Translations under genes and position numbers: made by a program
Shown here: piece after piece, positions 46,469 to 58,239 of the stretch
How positions within the stretch are numbered: position 1 is the stretch's first letter
How the letters are laid out: each line of letters starts with the position of its first letter
From: Atherinomorus stipes
Taxonomy: Eukaryota > Chordata > Actinopteri > Atheriniformes > Atherinidae
DNA length: 64,000 nt
Assembly: GCA_023101725.1 (NCBI GenBank)
Contig: JALJCO010012682.1
Coordinates: forward strand, 2,728,001 to 2,792,000
Direction: 5' to 3'
Notes under the pieces: model-generated
Told to the model about the DNA's origin: nothing
Database searches by the model: none
What the model saw: the letters and a program-made list of their open reading frames with translations, nothing else

Positions 46469-49400
46469 TGTTGTGAGTCCAGCTATTCTCTAGTTGATAC
46501 TGACATCCTCTAATGGTCTTATGGCTTAAAAAAAAATGTGTGCTATTCTCTAGTTCTCTTGGAGAGGCAGAAAATTGAGAGGTGAAAACTGAGGCCTGGG
46601 AGTGCCTTGCCAGTCACTGTGCCCTGGTGAGAACTAAGCGGGTGGCCTCACTCAATGTAGGATAAAGCTGTCCAGAGGCTGCCTTCAGCATCCGTGTATG
46701 TCTGCCAAGCACCGCTACCATGTCCCAAGGCAGGCTGGGAGGACAAGACCGCTCAACAAGGCCTCTGCATTGAGTGCAGTCCATTTAAAATAACCTATGG
46801 ATAAATAAATACAAGACAAAAGTTCGCTGTACAGTAATTGGCCAGGAAACCAAGAGAGACAAGCTCATTTACTGTAAATGGATCAGCTTTGAGTTGGTGA
46901 AGTGGACTTGGCTTACAGCGTGCATTATAACGATTTGGAAACTTCAAGTGAAGCATTTTTTCAGGTGAAATATTCACACTGAAATGACTCAGATTCAAAT
47001 TTCTTTCACTGAGGAAACAAAACTACATCTGTGTGTCAAAGCACAAGTAAATATAGCATGATGTTAAATATAGATTCAAGTGTAACAATGGTGCAGAGTC
47101 AATTAGCAAACACAAAAAAAAAACAAAGACATTGAGACAAATTGCAACATCAAAATACTTTTCTATGGATGTGGATTTTTTTTTCTAGATTTCAAGAAAA
47201 TGTTCAAGTATGAATACATAATCTCTCTCTTCCCCCAATACACACACATACACAAACGCAGTGGTTAGTCTGGCCAACCTTGTTGACCCACTGGCTTAGC
47301 TGTGGTTGCACGCTGGACGCAAAGCACTCATTAACGATTTGAGCCCGCTCTTCACTTAAGCAAACAAACAGACTCCGCCGTCATTACCGTAACACCATGT
47401 GTGTGTGGTCTTCTCAGTCAGACCTTTATTGATTCAATTTTCACAGAGGCTGAGGCAATACAAAATGACACAATTTGTCAGGTGAGTAAAGGACATGGAG
47501 CGCGCCGACATGTGGCACGCTTCAAAGTGGTTCAAACACCAGTGGGCACATTTTTCATCGGCCTCAAATATTGCACAGTAGTTACTGCTGTGGGCAGAAG
47601 CCTTTTCCACAGTCAGCTCCACCACATCACCCAAAGCCACAAAACATAAAACACCACAGTAGGGTTTTATGTTGCGTGTAAAATGCCATCATAACAAGAG
47701 TGTTTGCCCTTCTCAAACGGCTCCGTTTTTTGCCCAGACAAATCTATCTATACATGGGCAAACCTGACTGTGAGAACTCTCGTATGTGTTGTTTGGCAGC
47801 TGGGTTGAAGTTTATGGTAATGGTTTGGGTGATAGGTCACAGGCAGGAGGGTGGGGGTCACTGTGGATAGCTGTGTGGGGTTTCAGGCCATGTCCAGCTG
47901 GCCTGGGAGCTGCCTCTGAGGTCAAGAGAGTGTATGTGTGTGTGTTTTGTGTGGTGGTGGTTGGGGAGGGCCTTATAAATTGGGCAGCTTGTGGTTTGGG
48001 TTTGTGAGACAAGTGTGGGGCGAGTAGCCCACCCCCCGCTCTCCTATAGAGCCTGGAGCACAGGGCCACTGCAGAGAGTAAGGCACCCCACCATTAACAG
48101 CTGCCAAGAACGAAATGCTAATGTGGTGAGCACATGAAGGCTAGGTCAAAGACTCAAGCTGTGGACTTGTTTTTTCTGCTTTTTGACTCACTTTGAATTA
48201 CGTTTAGGGCATGATCAAACACAGTTTAATCGTACACTAAACAACATTTGCAGTAGTCACAAGAAACTGAATAGATGAGTATAAAAACACTACAGGTCAG
48301 ATGAGCGTAGAGCTGTGCCAGGCAGGAATCATTTCATCTTAGAAATACATTTTACAGGCAAAATGTCCAATGGCAGATATTTCCTGTCTGAAAAATAATG
48401 ATTTAATGTACCTGTGCTCTAGACTGAGCCTGGACAACATTCTTTTGTCCTGGCAGGACCTCCCCGACTTACTGTCTCCAGGAGCTTGACATTTATGGTT
48501 AACATAAAAACAACATCTAGTTGTAAATATGAAATCAGCCCAGAAGCACTACCTGAGGAGGATTATCATATATCAAGCAGCTAAAACAGAAACAGACAAA
48601 TCTTGCAGCTACTTTCAGATCAAATAAATGCATGATGGAGGAGGCCATGTTTGGGTAACCCTGAGCAGGAATTAGGTAATGTTCAGGATGTACGCTCTTA
48701 AAGTGTGGTGTGGTGACCCTTTTCTGACACTCTGACTAAACAGCCCATTGTGCATTGTAAGACAAAACCTGAAACTGTGCATTTGAAGTTGGAAACAAAC
48801 AAACAAAGAAAAAAAGCAGCGAATAGCGTGTGTGTGGTATAGAATCTGGCTTGGGTGGGTGGGTTTGTGGGGTCAGTTTTTACTGTGAATGACCAGAAAC
48901 AGACTATTTTATTAAAAACTGTTAGTTGAAAATGTTTGGGGGAACCTATCCAGAGGAGTATTGATAGTAATTTATAAACATTTCCCAAAATCTGGTGTTG
49001 TACTTTCCTGTTTAATTCCATGAAAACACTTTTAATCTCCACCACACAAACATTTTTATATAATTGTGAAAGCAAGATTAATTCTGACACACGCTGCCAC
49101 CCATCTGAGTTCGTCTCGGATTTATACTGTTTGCAGTGATTGAGAAAATCCCGAAGTCAGGCCAAGCAACTGTCTGTAATAAGTCTAATGAAAATCATGT
49201 TGAGATTAATGACAGATGAAATGTAATGTTGCTCATTGTTTTCAACTGGCAGCTCATTAATTTGAGAAACGTTATACTGCTGCCAGTGCTGGTATGTTTT
49301 CTGTTTTCGTTGGTTCAGGTTTGGAGCCTGAAAGTCTCCAGCACCATTTTTTGTATGTCAAAAGCTTTTTCTGGAAAATGAATTGTAATTAGTGCAGCTC

Positions 49401-49560
49401 CTAAAAACTTATTTCTCTGTAAATTCAACAGAATTTTATTTTTGACTTGTGTACATGAGAGAACATGAGAGAACAATTAAAACTGAGCACTGATGGGGTT
49501 TAACATGAAAACGATGTTGTATCCACATGAGAGCCATTTTGAATTGTAATTAGTTATCTG
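46469..49560. other. Intergenic, no gene recognised
   Basis: Unique-looking sequence without long open frames of any recognisable product. The block 47240-47660 is less AT-rich and lacks repeat signatures, which makes it a fair candidate for conserved noncoding DNA. Only cross-species alignment could show that. GT-rich sequence near 47932-47965 explains the open frames there. Confidence 0.4.
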
Positions 49561-49580
49561 TTATCGTTATTGTGATATAT

Positions 49581-49581
49581 A

Positions 49582-49654
<73 letters not shown>
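49581..49654. repeat. (TG)n(TA)n compound microsatellite
   Basis: TG repeats pass directly into TA repeats. At the right it abuts a degraded dispersed-repeat fragment (about 49660-49755) containing ACCGCTTATCC, CAGGGTCGCGGGGGTTGCTG and GGCGAGAGGCGGGGT, a phrase set common in fish repeats. Confidence 0.9.
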
Positions 49655-49656
<2 letters not shown>

Positions 49657-49859
49657 TTATTCATTCATTTTCTGTACCGCTTATCCAGTTCAGGGTCGCG
49701 GGGGTTGCTGGAGCATATTATCCCAGCTATTATCAGGCGAGAGGCGGGGTATATATATGTATATATATATTCAGTATAGTGGGATCTAAACTATGTCATA
49801 TTGATTTACTAAGTGTGGCTAATGCTAGCAGTGTTAGCTGCCGTTTGCAAACAGTGAGT

Positions 49860-50960
49860 TAGCTACTTCTTGTAGTTGAATGAACGGCTCTGCAATTAAC
49901 CAGTTTTCTCTTTCATTTATGATTTTGGCTAAAATAAAGAATTACACATCATTCAGACAGAACATTGAGCTGCATTCATGCTGTGATTTCATTCACGCTT
50001 GTTTTGTCTTCTGTATGAAAGGCTTTCCACACCAAGAAGAATAACTATAAGAATCACAATTACATTTCAAGAAACCACACTGCTGAGCAACAACATTATT
50101 TTTTATGTATAATTTTAAACTTAATTGAGGATTTAATGAGTTTTATACCCAAGACTGGGTGTTGCCTACACCACCAGTTGTCTCAGCTTGAGTCATGGTA
50201 GTGCAGACAGAGGACAACAAGTTAAAAAGAAAGACTAGAAAAGCACTCAGAGAGCACAGACCTCCGCCAAGCAGCCCCTGTCCCCCTCATATTGTGATTT
50301 ATACCTAAACTTTTATTGCTACATGTCTTTTATGAAATTTTGTTTCTGTTCATAAAGTTTAAACCGCCCAGGGTGCATTTGTGATGAGGGTGCACACGAA
50401 CACACTCAGAAAAAAAAAAAAAACTCGCCAGACTACTGCCGCTCATTGTCGCCTCAGCTTGCTGCTGACCACCCACTGGGGAAGACTCTCTTGGAGACCA
50501 TTGGTCTCTTTTAAGGTCTTTACTTGAACTCTGGCAGCGCGTGCAGACGTAGCGGCCCAGTGCTCGTGTTTTTTTCTTCTCCTATTCTTGTCACAGTGCT
50601 GCCGTCTCAGCCATAACTTGCGCTCTTCAAAAACATCTTTCACCACGCACCTGTGCGCCCCGTTTTACCTCCCAAACCCACAGAAAAGTCAGCCCTTACA
50701 CATCAGAAAACTGGAACCATCACAGAACCATCACACACACCAAGCAAGATGCTGTTTTTTTTTTTTTTTTTTTTTTAAGTTGTCTCAGGGTTTTCAGTTG
50801 TTGATTTAATGTGGCATTAGCAATTTGAGTAAATTTGAGTAGATTTGCCTACTTTAAAAAGCGAGATTCTTTTTTTATCTAATTGCAGCAGAGGAATTGG
50901 AGTTTCCTAATGTTGTGATTAACGATTTGAGCAATACAGACTAGACTGTTTAACTTATGT
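49860..50960. other. Intergenic; second left edge of the 'CTCCGCCAAGC' repeat
   Basis: AGAAAAGCACTCAGAGAGCA then CAGACCTCCGCCAAGCAGC at 50236-50275 matches the left edge of the 37.2-39.8 kb repeat. A T run lies at 50755-50776. No gene recognised. Confidence 0.45.
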
Positions 50961-50964
50961 TGTT

Positions 50965-51370
50965 ATGGTGTTTGTGTGTGTGTGTGTGTGGGCGTGTTTA
51001 TTCTACATTGTGGGGACCATGTTCTGTGTTTTTTCCATCACTGTGGGGACGTTTGGTCTTCGTGGTGACATTGTCCCGGTCCCCAGGGGTCCAAACCTCG
51101 TTTTGAGGGTCAAGATTAGGTTTTAGAGACTAAGCTACAATAAGGTTTTGGTTAGGGTTTGGTTGCACTCGGAGGGTGTCTTGCCCAGGGAGTAATTCAA
51201 TGTAGAACCACCACTGCTCAGGTGAACCACTGTGGACCTTTGAGCAAGGTCTTTAACCCCCATCAACTGCTCCCCGGGCACTTTAATTAGCAGCCCACTG
51301 CTCTCAGGTTGAACCTGTAATGGGTTAAAATGCAGAGAATGAATTTCCTGCAGTAACTGGCACTCTAATT
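50965..51370 (+). repeat. GT repeat, GGGGACC-type repeat and SINE copy 2
   Basis: (GT)n at 50971-50990 is followed by TTGTGGGGACCATG, CTGTGGGGACG and GTCCCCAGGGGTCC, a common fish dispersed repeat. From about 51170, GTGAACCACTGTGG, GAGCAAGGTCTTTAACC, CTGCTCCCCGGGC and GTTAAAATGCAGAG repeat the SINE body seen at 38160-38350, in the opposite orientation. Confidence 0.55.
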
Positions 51371-51530
51371 GGATTTACTCTAGTATATCTTTTTTTTCTT
51401 TTTTTTTTATAAATGAGTCAATTGAAGACCAACAATACATTTTACAGAAATTCAATAAACAAGGTTCTTGTTCTTTTTCTTCAAAAGTTGATTAATCATT
51501 AAAGTGAATAATCAAGATCTGAACTTTAAC

Positions 51531-51822
51531 TTAAGATGCGGGCATGAAAAAGTTCTGCCTTTTTCTGCCAGAAGTTGTGCAGTAATAGTGCACTATTACT
51601 GCACTATCACTGGCTGAACGATTTGTCCCACAAATACGTCATCACGCACGACATCCAAACTTGGCGTGTGGAAACGTCCTTGTTCCAGGAATTCATTTAT
51701 GCTCTGAAATCTTTTCCCCTGGGCACACAGGCGTTTCTCTGGGCGACTGATTTAGCAGACAAGTTGCTGGTAAGTGGCTGGCAACTAGCAGAAAGGGGAA
51801 CTTTTTCATGCCCGCATCTGTA
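51531..51822. mobile_element. MITE, copy 2 (GATGCGGGCATG ends)
   Basis: The body matches 36371-36677 closely: GTGCACTATTACTGCAC, TCCCACAAATACGTC, CCAAACTTGGCGTGT and GGGCACACAGGCGTTTCTCT. The termini here read GATGCGGGCATG rather than AGATCTGGGCATG. The left two or three terminal bases are not symmetric with the right end. Confidence 0.8.
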
Positions 51823-51867
51823 CATAATTATGACTAATATTATTACTATGATCGAGATGCTCTGTTC

Positions 51868-52160
51868 ATAACTCAGCTTCTAACTACCGACCCCGTGCAT
51901 GGGCCGAGAGATTGGCCATATTGCAGCATACTGCAGCTGCTCCTCTACATCGAGAGGAACCAGATGAGATGGCTTGGGCATCTGGTTTGGCTGACTCCTG
52001 GACACCTCCCTGGTGAGTTGTTCTACATATGTTCCACTGGGAGAGGCCTCGAAGAAGACCCAGGACACAAGAGACTACGTCTCTTGTCTTCAGACAAGCA
52101 GAAAGAAATGGCTCAGGAAGTCTGGGCCTCTCTACTTAAACTGCTGCCCCTGTGACCAGA
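51868..52160 (+). pseudogene. LINE ORF2 C-terminal fragment
   Basis: The frame reads LLYIERNQMRWLGHLVWL, then TPGHLPGELFYICSTGRG, and ends in a KEMAQEVWASLLKLLPL stretch. This corresponds to the C-terminal tail of a common fish non-LTR retrotransposon: 'IER-x-Q-x-RW-x-GHL-x-R...P-GRLPGE-x-F-x-x-x-PTGRRP'. Arg-rich positions are replaced by Trp, Leu and Glu, and the 5' remainder is absent, so this is a dead 5'-truncated copy. The clade is not determined. Confidence 0.65.
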
Positions 52161-54794
52161 ACCAGATAAGTGACAAAAGATGAATGGAAGGAGAAATGGA
52201 AAGAATTTGTTTTCAGTTCATTTTCTGACTGACTCTTTCATCATCAATACAAGATCTTGGCAACATGCAGCATGCCTTTCTGGATGGAAAGAAATGCAAC
52301 ATTGCATAAGCTTATTGAAATGATGCCACAAGGAATGCATACTTTAATTAAGGCTAAAGGTGCTTCAACAAATATTAGTGTGACTTTTCCTTGGCCAGAA
52401 AGTGCATTAATAATTTAACCATCTGGTATGTCTGGCCTCAGTTACCAAGGTCAGAAACATTTAATCTTTTTTCTGACTAATTGCAATTGATAAATGTTTT
52501 AGAAAAAGTATTTAAAAACTGTACGTTAAGGATACGGAAATGGAAACAAACAATGTTTTGACAAACACAATCAATGTGAAAAAAGTCAGTTGAGATACTG
52601 GAGAAGTTTGGGTTCTCCTCTTCCTTTAACTTTTAATTTCAGCTTTTTAAAAAAGTCTGCATAGAAATTTATAAAAAGCAAATGAAACAAAAACAACAAT
52701 AACTGAAAAACAATGATTTCAGCACCTAAATACTGAGAGGATCAAATGAGCATTTTGCCTCCTGAGCATTATGAATCATGATGAATCATCACAGCCTCTG
52801 CAGCAGAGCTGTTGAAAATAGCTGAACCCAGGGAATCTAAAGAGAAATAATGAGCGTTCCTCAGATGACAGCTATGATTGGTAGGTGTGAATGAGTTGCA
52901 GAAAACTCTTCCAACTACCCACAATACAACATTATAAAGCATGCCTCAAATGAACTAAATGAAATGGCCCGTACAGTAAGTCGCAGTTAAAAAACCATTA
53001 AGAGGGAAAAGTAAGTCTGCAAAACTCATTTTTCAAGTGAGGTTTTCCAGGATAACAAACCTGAAGTTCTCATGTGAACATATCAAAGCCATGAACACAC
53101 TATAAAGAGACCATTATCAAATATACTTAAAAAGTGACTTGTTCTTTGTAAGTAAAGTATGACATTTGAGGTTTTGTATAATTTGGTTAAGTCTCCCGTT
53201 TAACAGAACTGCACCAACTTCATTTTCAAAAGCTAACTTCAAATGTTTCAATCTTCACTTTATACTCGACTGTAATAAAGTTCAAGTAAAGGCTTGCTGT
53301 GAATTAGTAATTGAATTGCATGAGATTGTGGGGATTAGCAGTACAGAGAGAATCGTTATAAAAACACCATTTACCATTTATAATGCTGGACACTAACTCC
53401 TAAACAAAAGAAGGAACTGGGGCTGCAGCCTAAGCCAGAACTGATGACATAATAGGGTGGGCCAATGCAGGGAATGGGTATGACACATTTGAGAATACAT
53501 ACTGAACTGTATATCTGAAGTTCGTGTTTGTCTAGATGCAGTGTGTTTGGAACAGGAGAGCACAAATGCATTGAAACTTGCGTGGGTGGATGTGTATCTG
53601 CACTGGATCCTTGAATGTGAAGTACTGTAGGTGCAGTGTGAAAAGGATGAAAAACGGACAGGAATACTGTTCTGTGTTCAGAGTGCAATTTAGCATGAAT
53701 CAAAAGCAGCTTTCCTGGCAACCGTTATATACTGCAGTCTGCCAGGAAATGGGATTTTTTTTTTTTTTTTTTTTTGCAGGTAAAGTCCTTGTAGAAAGGA
53801 ATCAGATGAGGTATTTTTTTCCCCTACCAAATGTTAAAGTGTTGGATGTTTCGGTTAAGCACTCTGGAAACAGAGGAGAGCTTAATTTTGGAGACAGCGG
53901 GGGGGGGGGGGGGGGGGTCTCCCAGCCTTTCTGTACCCCTTGCTGAATTGAATCATGACTGCTTGTAAAATCCTGGACCCTCTATTAAATAATCTACCAC
54001 CAACTGGTCTCTAGGCTGGCCCTAATGTGATTCTACTAATCATCACTGCACACAGAGTTAATTTATGGATTTTTTTCGTCTGGAGAAATACAAAATATTC
54101 CATCCAGACAAAATACTTAGTTGCAGCAATGAGATAAATTAATTATTCTGCAAATAAGTAAAATAATCCTACAGGGAGACATCAAACCTTTTGTTGGCAG
54201 TGACAGAAACCTGGAGTTGAGGGATTGAGACAAATACTGTCTGGTTAAAACTTATGAGTTACTGCTGAACCACTCTGCTAGGCATGGTCAGTCCATGAAA
54301 AACACTATTTTTACCACAAGCTGGATCATGTTTGGACTTGGTATCAGAGTTCTCTGTGCCAAAGGCGTATAAATGAATTTATACTGTAGCTCACTTCATG
54401 TGATCTGTCTATATTCTGTACTGTATCTGCCTGTTGGTTGGCTATACAGTGATACAGTCATGTTTACTGTTTGGTTTCAGTGACTATAGTGAATCTTATC
54501 AAAAATGTGTGGAAGCAGACCAGCCTAAGACATTTCTACCACTTGGCTTGGGTAAGTAATGCTAAAATTAAGCATGTTATGCCATTTTTTGTTCTAGTTA
54601 GGACATTGAACCATTACTACTACTACTACCCGATTAAAGATTAACTCAACCCCCCCCCCAAAAAAAAGTAAATTTGTGTTATAGATATTCCATAGAAATG
54701 GAGAAAAAAGTATATATTATTTTTGCACTGTTTGCTTTTTATACTTATTATTGTATCTATCCATCTATCTATCCATCTATCCATCTATCTATAG

Positions 54795-54853
<59 letters not shown>

Positions 54854-56043
54854 TATGTGTGTGTGTTATATTGTTAAAAAAACAAACAAAAGAAAGACAG
54901 TTTATTACAACTTTGAATTTTCCTCCTGGGATAGATAAAGTATCTTTCATTTAATTTAATTTTCATTTCATTCAAAAGAAACATTTTTTTTTCATGTCTT
55001 ATTTCTTGGTTTGAAGGTCTAAGAAGTATTTCTGAGAGAATCATGAAAAGCGTATGATTAAAAAATCTGCAGTCACCATTAAACACTAAAATCTAGACTA
55101 TTATCTGAGACTCATGTAAATTACTTTACTTTAACTGGTAACTAGTCATAAATCAAAGCACTTCACAAAGTGGCACTCTAATTTTGATAGAGCTGGGAAA
55201 AGGTTGGGACCACCGAAGTTAATATATTATATTGTTAGGTGGGTATGAATGTCTGCCATAAATTCTATTGCAATACATCCAATAGACAAGTCAGAGTGAA
55301 ATAATATTTTTGCCAAAACCACAAATATGAGCTCTGAGATACTGTGAGAGCAAAAGAAAGAATTACTCAAGTCATTTGGGATTCAGGACAGTATGTTCTG
55401 TTGTGTCTCAGACTACAGGGTAAGACCCACAAATGATTCACAGACACCACATGCACATGCATGCATGCACACACACGAGCACGTTTGCATTATAAATGTT
55501 AACTTTTATTTGTTTCCCACGACATTGCATGCACTGATCACTGACAGCTTGAACAAACTTCAGATCAACATGCTCATGTTGTTCCAAAAAAGAATGCTGT
55601 GGAGCATTCTAGGTTTACAGCCTATACCTCTGTAAAAGTCAAATATTATGGACAATCATGCCAGAGGCGTTAGTATCTATTTCCTCTTGACCAAAATATA
55701 GACACAAATTTTTAACAGGTTGTCATGAGAGTTTATGAACATTCATTATCACCAGTTGCTGAATCCCACTGAGTTTGGCCGACCTCTTCCGTTGATGTCT
55801 GGTGCAGGATCACTCAATTACTTATGTTGTGTTTGTTTTGAAGTATTTTTTATACTTCTTGGTAAAAAAAACAATACGAAACGAAAACAATAAAGAGGTA
55901 GACATGGAAGGTAACAGGACAGAGAATAACATAACAGCACCTTAGCAGGAATTCATGCCTCAGAACAAAGATAAACTAAAACACTGAAACATGCAAGTGA
56001 CGAATAGAAAAAACCCTTCCAAAACTGCATTTGACATGAAGAG
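52161..56043. other. Intergenic with mononucleotide runs
   Basis: No gene is recognised. T runs (53755-53775), a 19-base G run (53899-53917) and a compound microsatellite (listed separately) are present. Open frames over 53.4-53.9 kb cross the runs and have no domain. Confidence 0.4.
54753..54867. repeat. (ATCT)n(TA)n(TG)n compound microsatellite
   Basis: ATCT/ATCC tetranucleotides pass into TA and then TG repeats. Confidence 0.9.
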
Positions 56044-56283
56044 TTAAAGGAATTGTACACCCACAGAATGATGTAACTTTATTTTCCACTTACCCTCATG
56101 GTGAGCAAGACTCTGGAGCACTTTTTTAATATCTCATATGCAGCCAGTGATCAGGAAGGCTTCTCGTTTCCACCCAACTTTCATATAATGGAGTTTGCCG
56201 GGGACCGAGCCAAAAAGGTCCCTAAAAGTCCACAAAAACTTGTCAGTATTCCTCCATACTGCTCGTCCAATGTAATCCAAGTG

Positions 56284-57205
56284 CAGTGTTGTATAGTAAC
56301 TAAGTAAAAATACTTAGTTACTTTACTTAAGTAGTATTTTTTTATATTTGTACTTTACTTTACTACTTCTATTTCTGAATACTTTTACTTTTACTTCACT
56401 ACATTTTCTGAGAAAAATCAATACTTTTACTCCATTACATTTACCTGAGCATCTTAGTTACTCGTTACAAAATAACAAGGAATGTTATAGCCAATGAACA
56501 ATCGTTGTTTTGTTGTAGTGGGACTAGTAGCCACTAGCAGCAGCCTTGTGCAGCTGTCTCTGAAGCTAAACACACCTTTACCTGCCTCAGCAGCAGGTGA
56601 ACGGCTGTTCAGCATCGCTGGTCTGGTCTTCTGCCCAAGAAGAGTGAGATTGAGTTCTCACCATTTTGAGAAACAACTTCGTTTGAGGTTGAATAAAATG
56701 TATTTCTGGGTTCAGTCATGACTGGATGGACAGTTCAAGTGCTGTCGCACTGCAGTCATGTTAAAGTTCAACCAATCAAGTTTTTTGTTTGGTTGCATCA
56801 CCTCCGAGCACCAAGAGTTTATTAGGAATGATTTTATATTAAATGCACGTGGGTATGAATGTTGGTAGGCATGCATGCAGGTCTGTAAGGATGTTTGTGT
56901 GTACAGTATTTTTTTAAATGGTTGGGTTCATGTAAGGAGGTATTGAAGCTCCTTTACACTTTGCAAATTAAAACACAAAAACTAAATTAAACAAATAAAG
57001 AAAATGTTAAACTCAAATTTCAGATAGCGTTTTATTAACAGTACTTTTTACTTTTGATACTTAAGTACAGTAAATACTAGCTACTTTTTTACTTTTACTC
57101 AAGTAATATTCTAGCAGGCAACTTTCACTTTTACTTGAGTCATTTTCCAGTAAGGTACTTTTACTTTTACTCAAGTATGGCTTTTGGGTACTTTATACAA
57201 CACTG
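56284..57205 (+). mobile_element. 922-bp hAT element, internally deleted
   Basis: CAGTGTTGTATAG on the left and the complement of TATACAACACTG on the right are canonical for this fish hAT family. The 8-bp target duplication TCCAAGTG is perfect (56276-56283 and 57206-57213). Subterminal TACTTTTACTTTTACTCAAG-type repeats occur at both ends. The centre retains the end of the transposase gene. The perfect duplication and clean insertion suggest it is younger than the foldback it split. Confidence 0.92.
56494..56721 (+). pseudogene. hAT transposase C-terminal (dimerisation) fragment
   Basis: The frame contains LNTPLPASAAGERLFSIAGL, then VFCPRRVRLSSHHFEKQLRL and RLNKMYFW. This is the hAT-family C-terminal dimerisation region, with the conserved P-x-S-x-x-x-ERLFS-x-AG signature followed by R-x-x-L-x-x-x-x-FE-x-x-L-x-L-x-N. 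In an intact transposase it mediates oligomerisation and carries the last catalytic Glu region. Here the DDE core and N-terminal zinc finger are missing, and the apparent start codon is a chance upstream ATG, so it is a deletion relic inside the 922-bp element. It cannot act as a transposase. Confidence 0.85.
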
Positions 57206-58016
57206 TCCAAGTGTCCTGAGTGGGTAGCGTCCATAATTTACTCGAAACGACGTCATTTAGTATAGTTCTAGAGCCTAAACAGTAGTACATCTTACGTCTG
57301 CGAAGCACGCATAAGCGCATTCACGAAACTACGGAAGCCTCGGCGTTCAGAGCCTACTCTGCCGATAATGCTGTTTACATTGTGCTACGAGTGCCAGAGC
57401 TGCAGACAAACCGGGACAAACAAAAGAGGGTCCAAGAGGGGTTGGATATTGATTTTAAACAAAGAAAGAAAGAGAAAGAGAACGCGAGATCTCGTCTGCC
57501 GCGGCTTCTGTAGTTTCGTGAACGCGCATTGGCGTGCTCGCAGGAGATGGGATGTACTACTGTTTAGGCTCTAGAACTATACTAAATGACGTCGCTTCGA
57601 GTAAATTATGGACGCTACCAACCACTCAGGACACTTGGCTTACATTGGACGAGCAGTATGGAGGAATACTGACAAGTTTTTGTGGACTTTTATGGACCTT
57701 TTTGGTTCAGTCGCCGCTGAACTCCATTATATGAAAGTTGGTGGATAATGAACCCCCCCAGGATCTCCAGCTGCATTTGAGATATTAAAAAAGTGCTCCA
57801 GAGTCTTGCTCACCATGAGGGTAAGTGGAAAATAAAGTTACATCATTCTGTGGGTGTACTATTCCTTTAACTCCCACTCCAACAGTTGTCTAATTTGTTT
57901 TTTCAAATTATACATTTCATAATTTCTGTCATAAAAAAAAAGAAGAAAAAATATAGATGAAACTCTTCATGATTGTAGAATAGCTCAGAAATGACAAACA
58001 TTTTTCCTGTTGTTAA

Positions 58017-58200
58017 ATGGATGAAAATGAAGATAGTAATCAAGCTCCGCCCATATTTCCCCCACCAGTAGATGACACTGCCAGCCCATGCTTAGCAATG
58101 GACGGGTCTAATATTGGAGTAATTCCACTGTACATGTTTGAACCAGAAGGATATTCTCAAGAAGATGAAGTTAAATTAAAGGGGAAGTATCAGAATGGTA
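58017..58200 (+). pseudogene. P2X7 intracellular-domain-like first exon
   Basis: ATG at 58017 opens MDENEDSNQAPP, a Pro-rich stretch, then IPLYMFEPEGYSQEDEVKL and a GKYQNG segment that meets a GTAATG donor-like site near 58199. The 'PY-x-FEPE...acidic' arrangement is that of the exon preceding the cysteine-rich module in fish genes of the P2X7 intracellular (ballast) family, also seen at 27.06 kb. No cysteine exon follows before pthlh, and the acidic segment is shorter than usual. It is either an isolated transposed exon or the remnant of an element whose ends I could not place. It is about 2 kb upstream of pthlh and on the same strand, but nothing suggests that it is spliced to it. Confidence 0.4.
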
Positions 58201-58239
58201 ATGTATTCACTCTTTCTTGCTTTTAGAAAGAAACACAGC

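Larger units (their letters stand above)
56044..57870. mobile_element. TTAA-flanked foldback element split by a hAT element
   Basis: TTAA at 56044-56047 and 57867-57870 flank AGGAATTGTACACCCACAG and its near-complement. The arms are long: TTTCCACTTACCCTCATGG and CTGGAGCACTTTTTTAATAT on the left are matched throughout on the right. The left arm breaks after CCAATGTAATCCAAGTG and resumes at 57206, while the right arm is continuous at the same place. Past the break the symmetry continues (TCTAGAGCCTAAACAGTAGT against 57560-57580) towards a centre near 57420. Without the insertion the element is about 0.9 kb. TTAA and AGG/CCT ends group it with the Kolobok-like elements. Confidence 0.88.

Noticed and set aside
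47401..47649. 82-residue open frame with an AG-GTGAGT donor-like site
   Set aside because: No recognisable domain and the opposite strand is equally open; I noted it only as possible conserved noncoding DNA.
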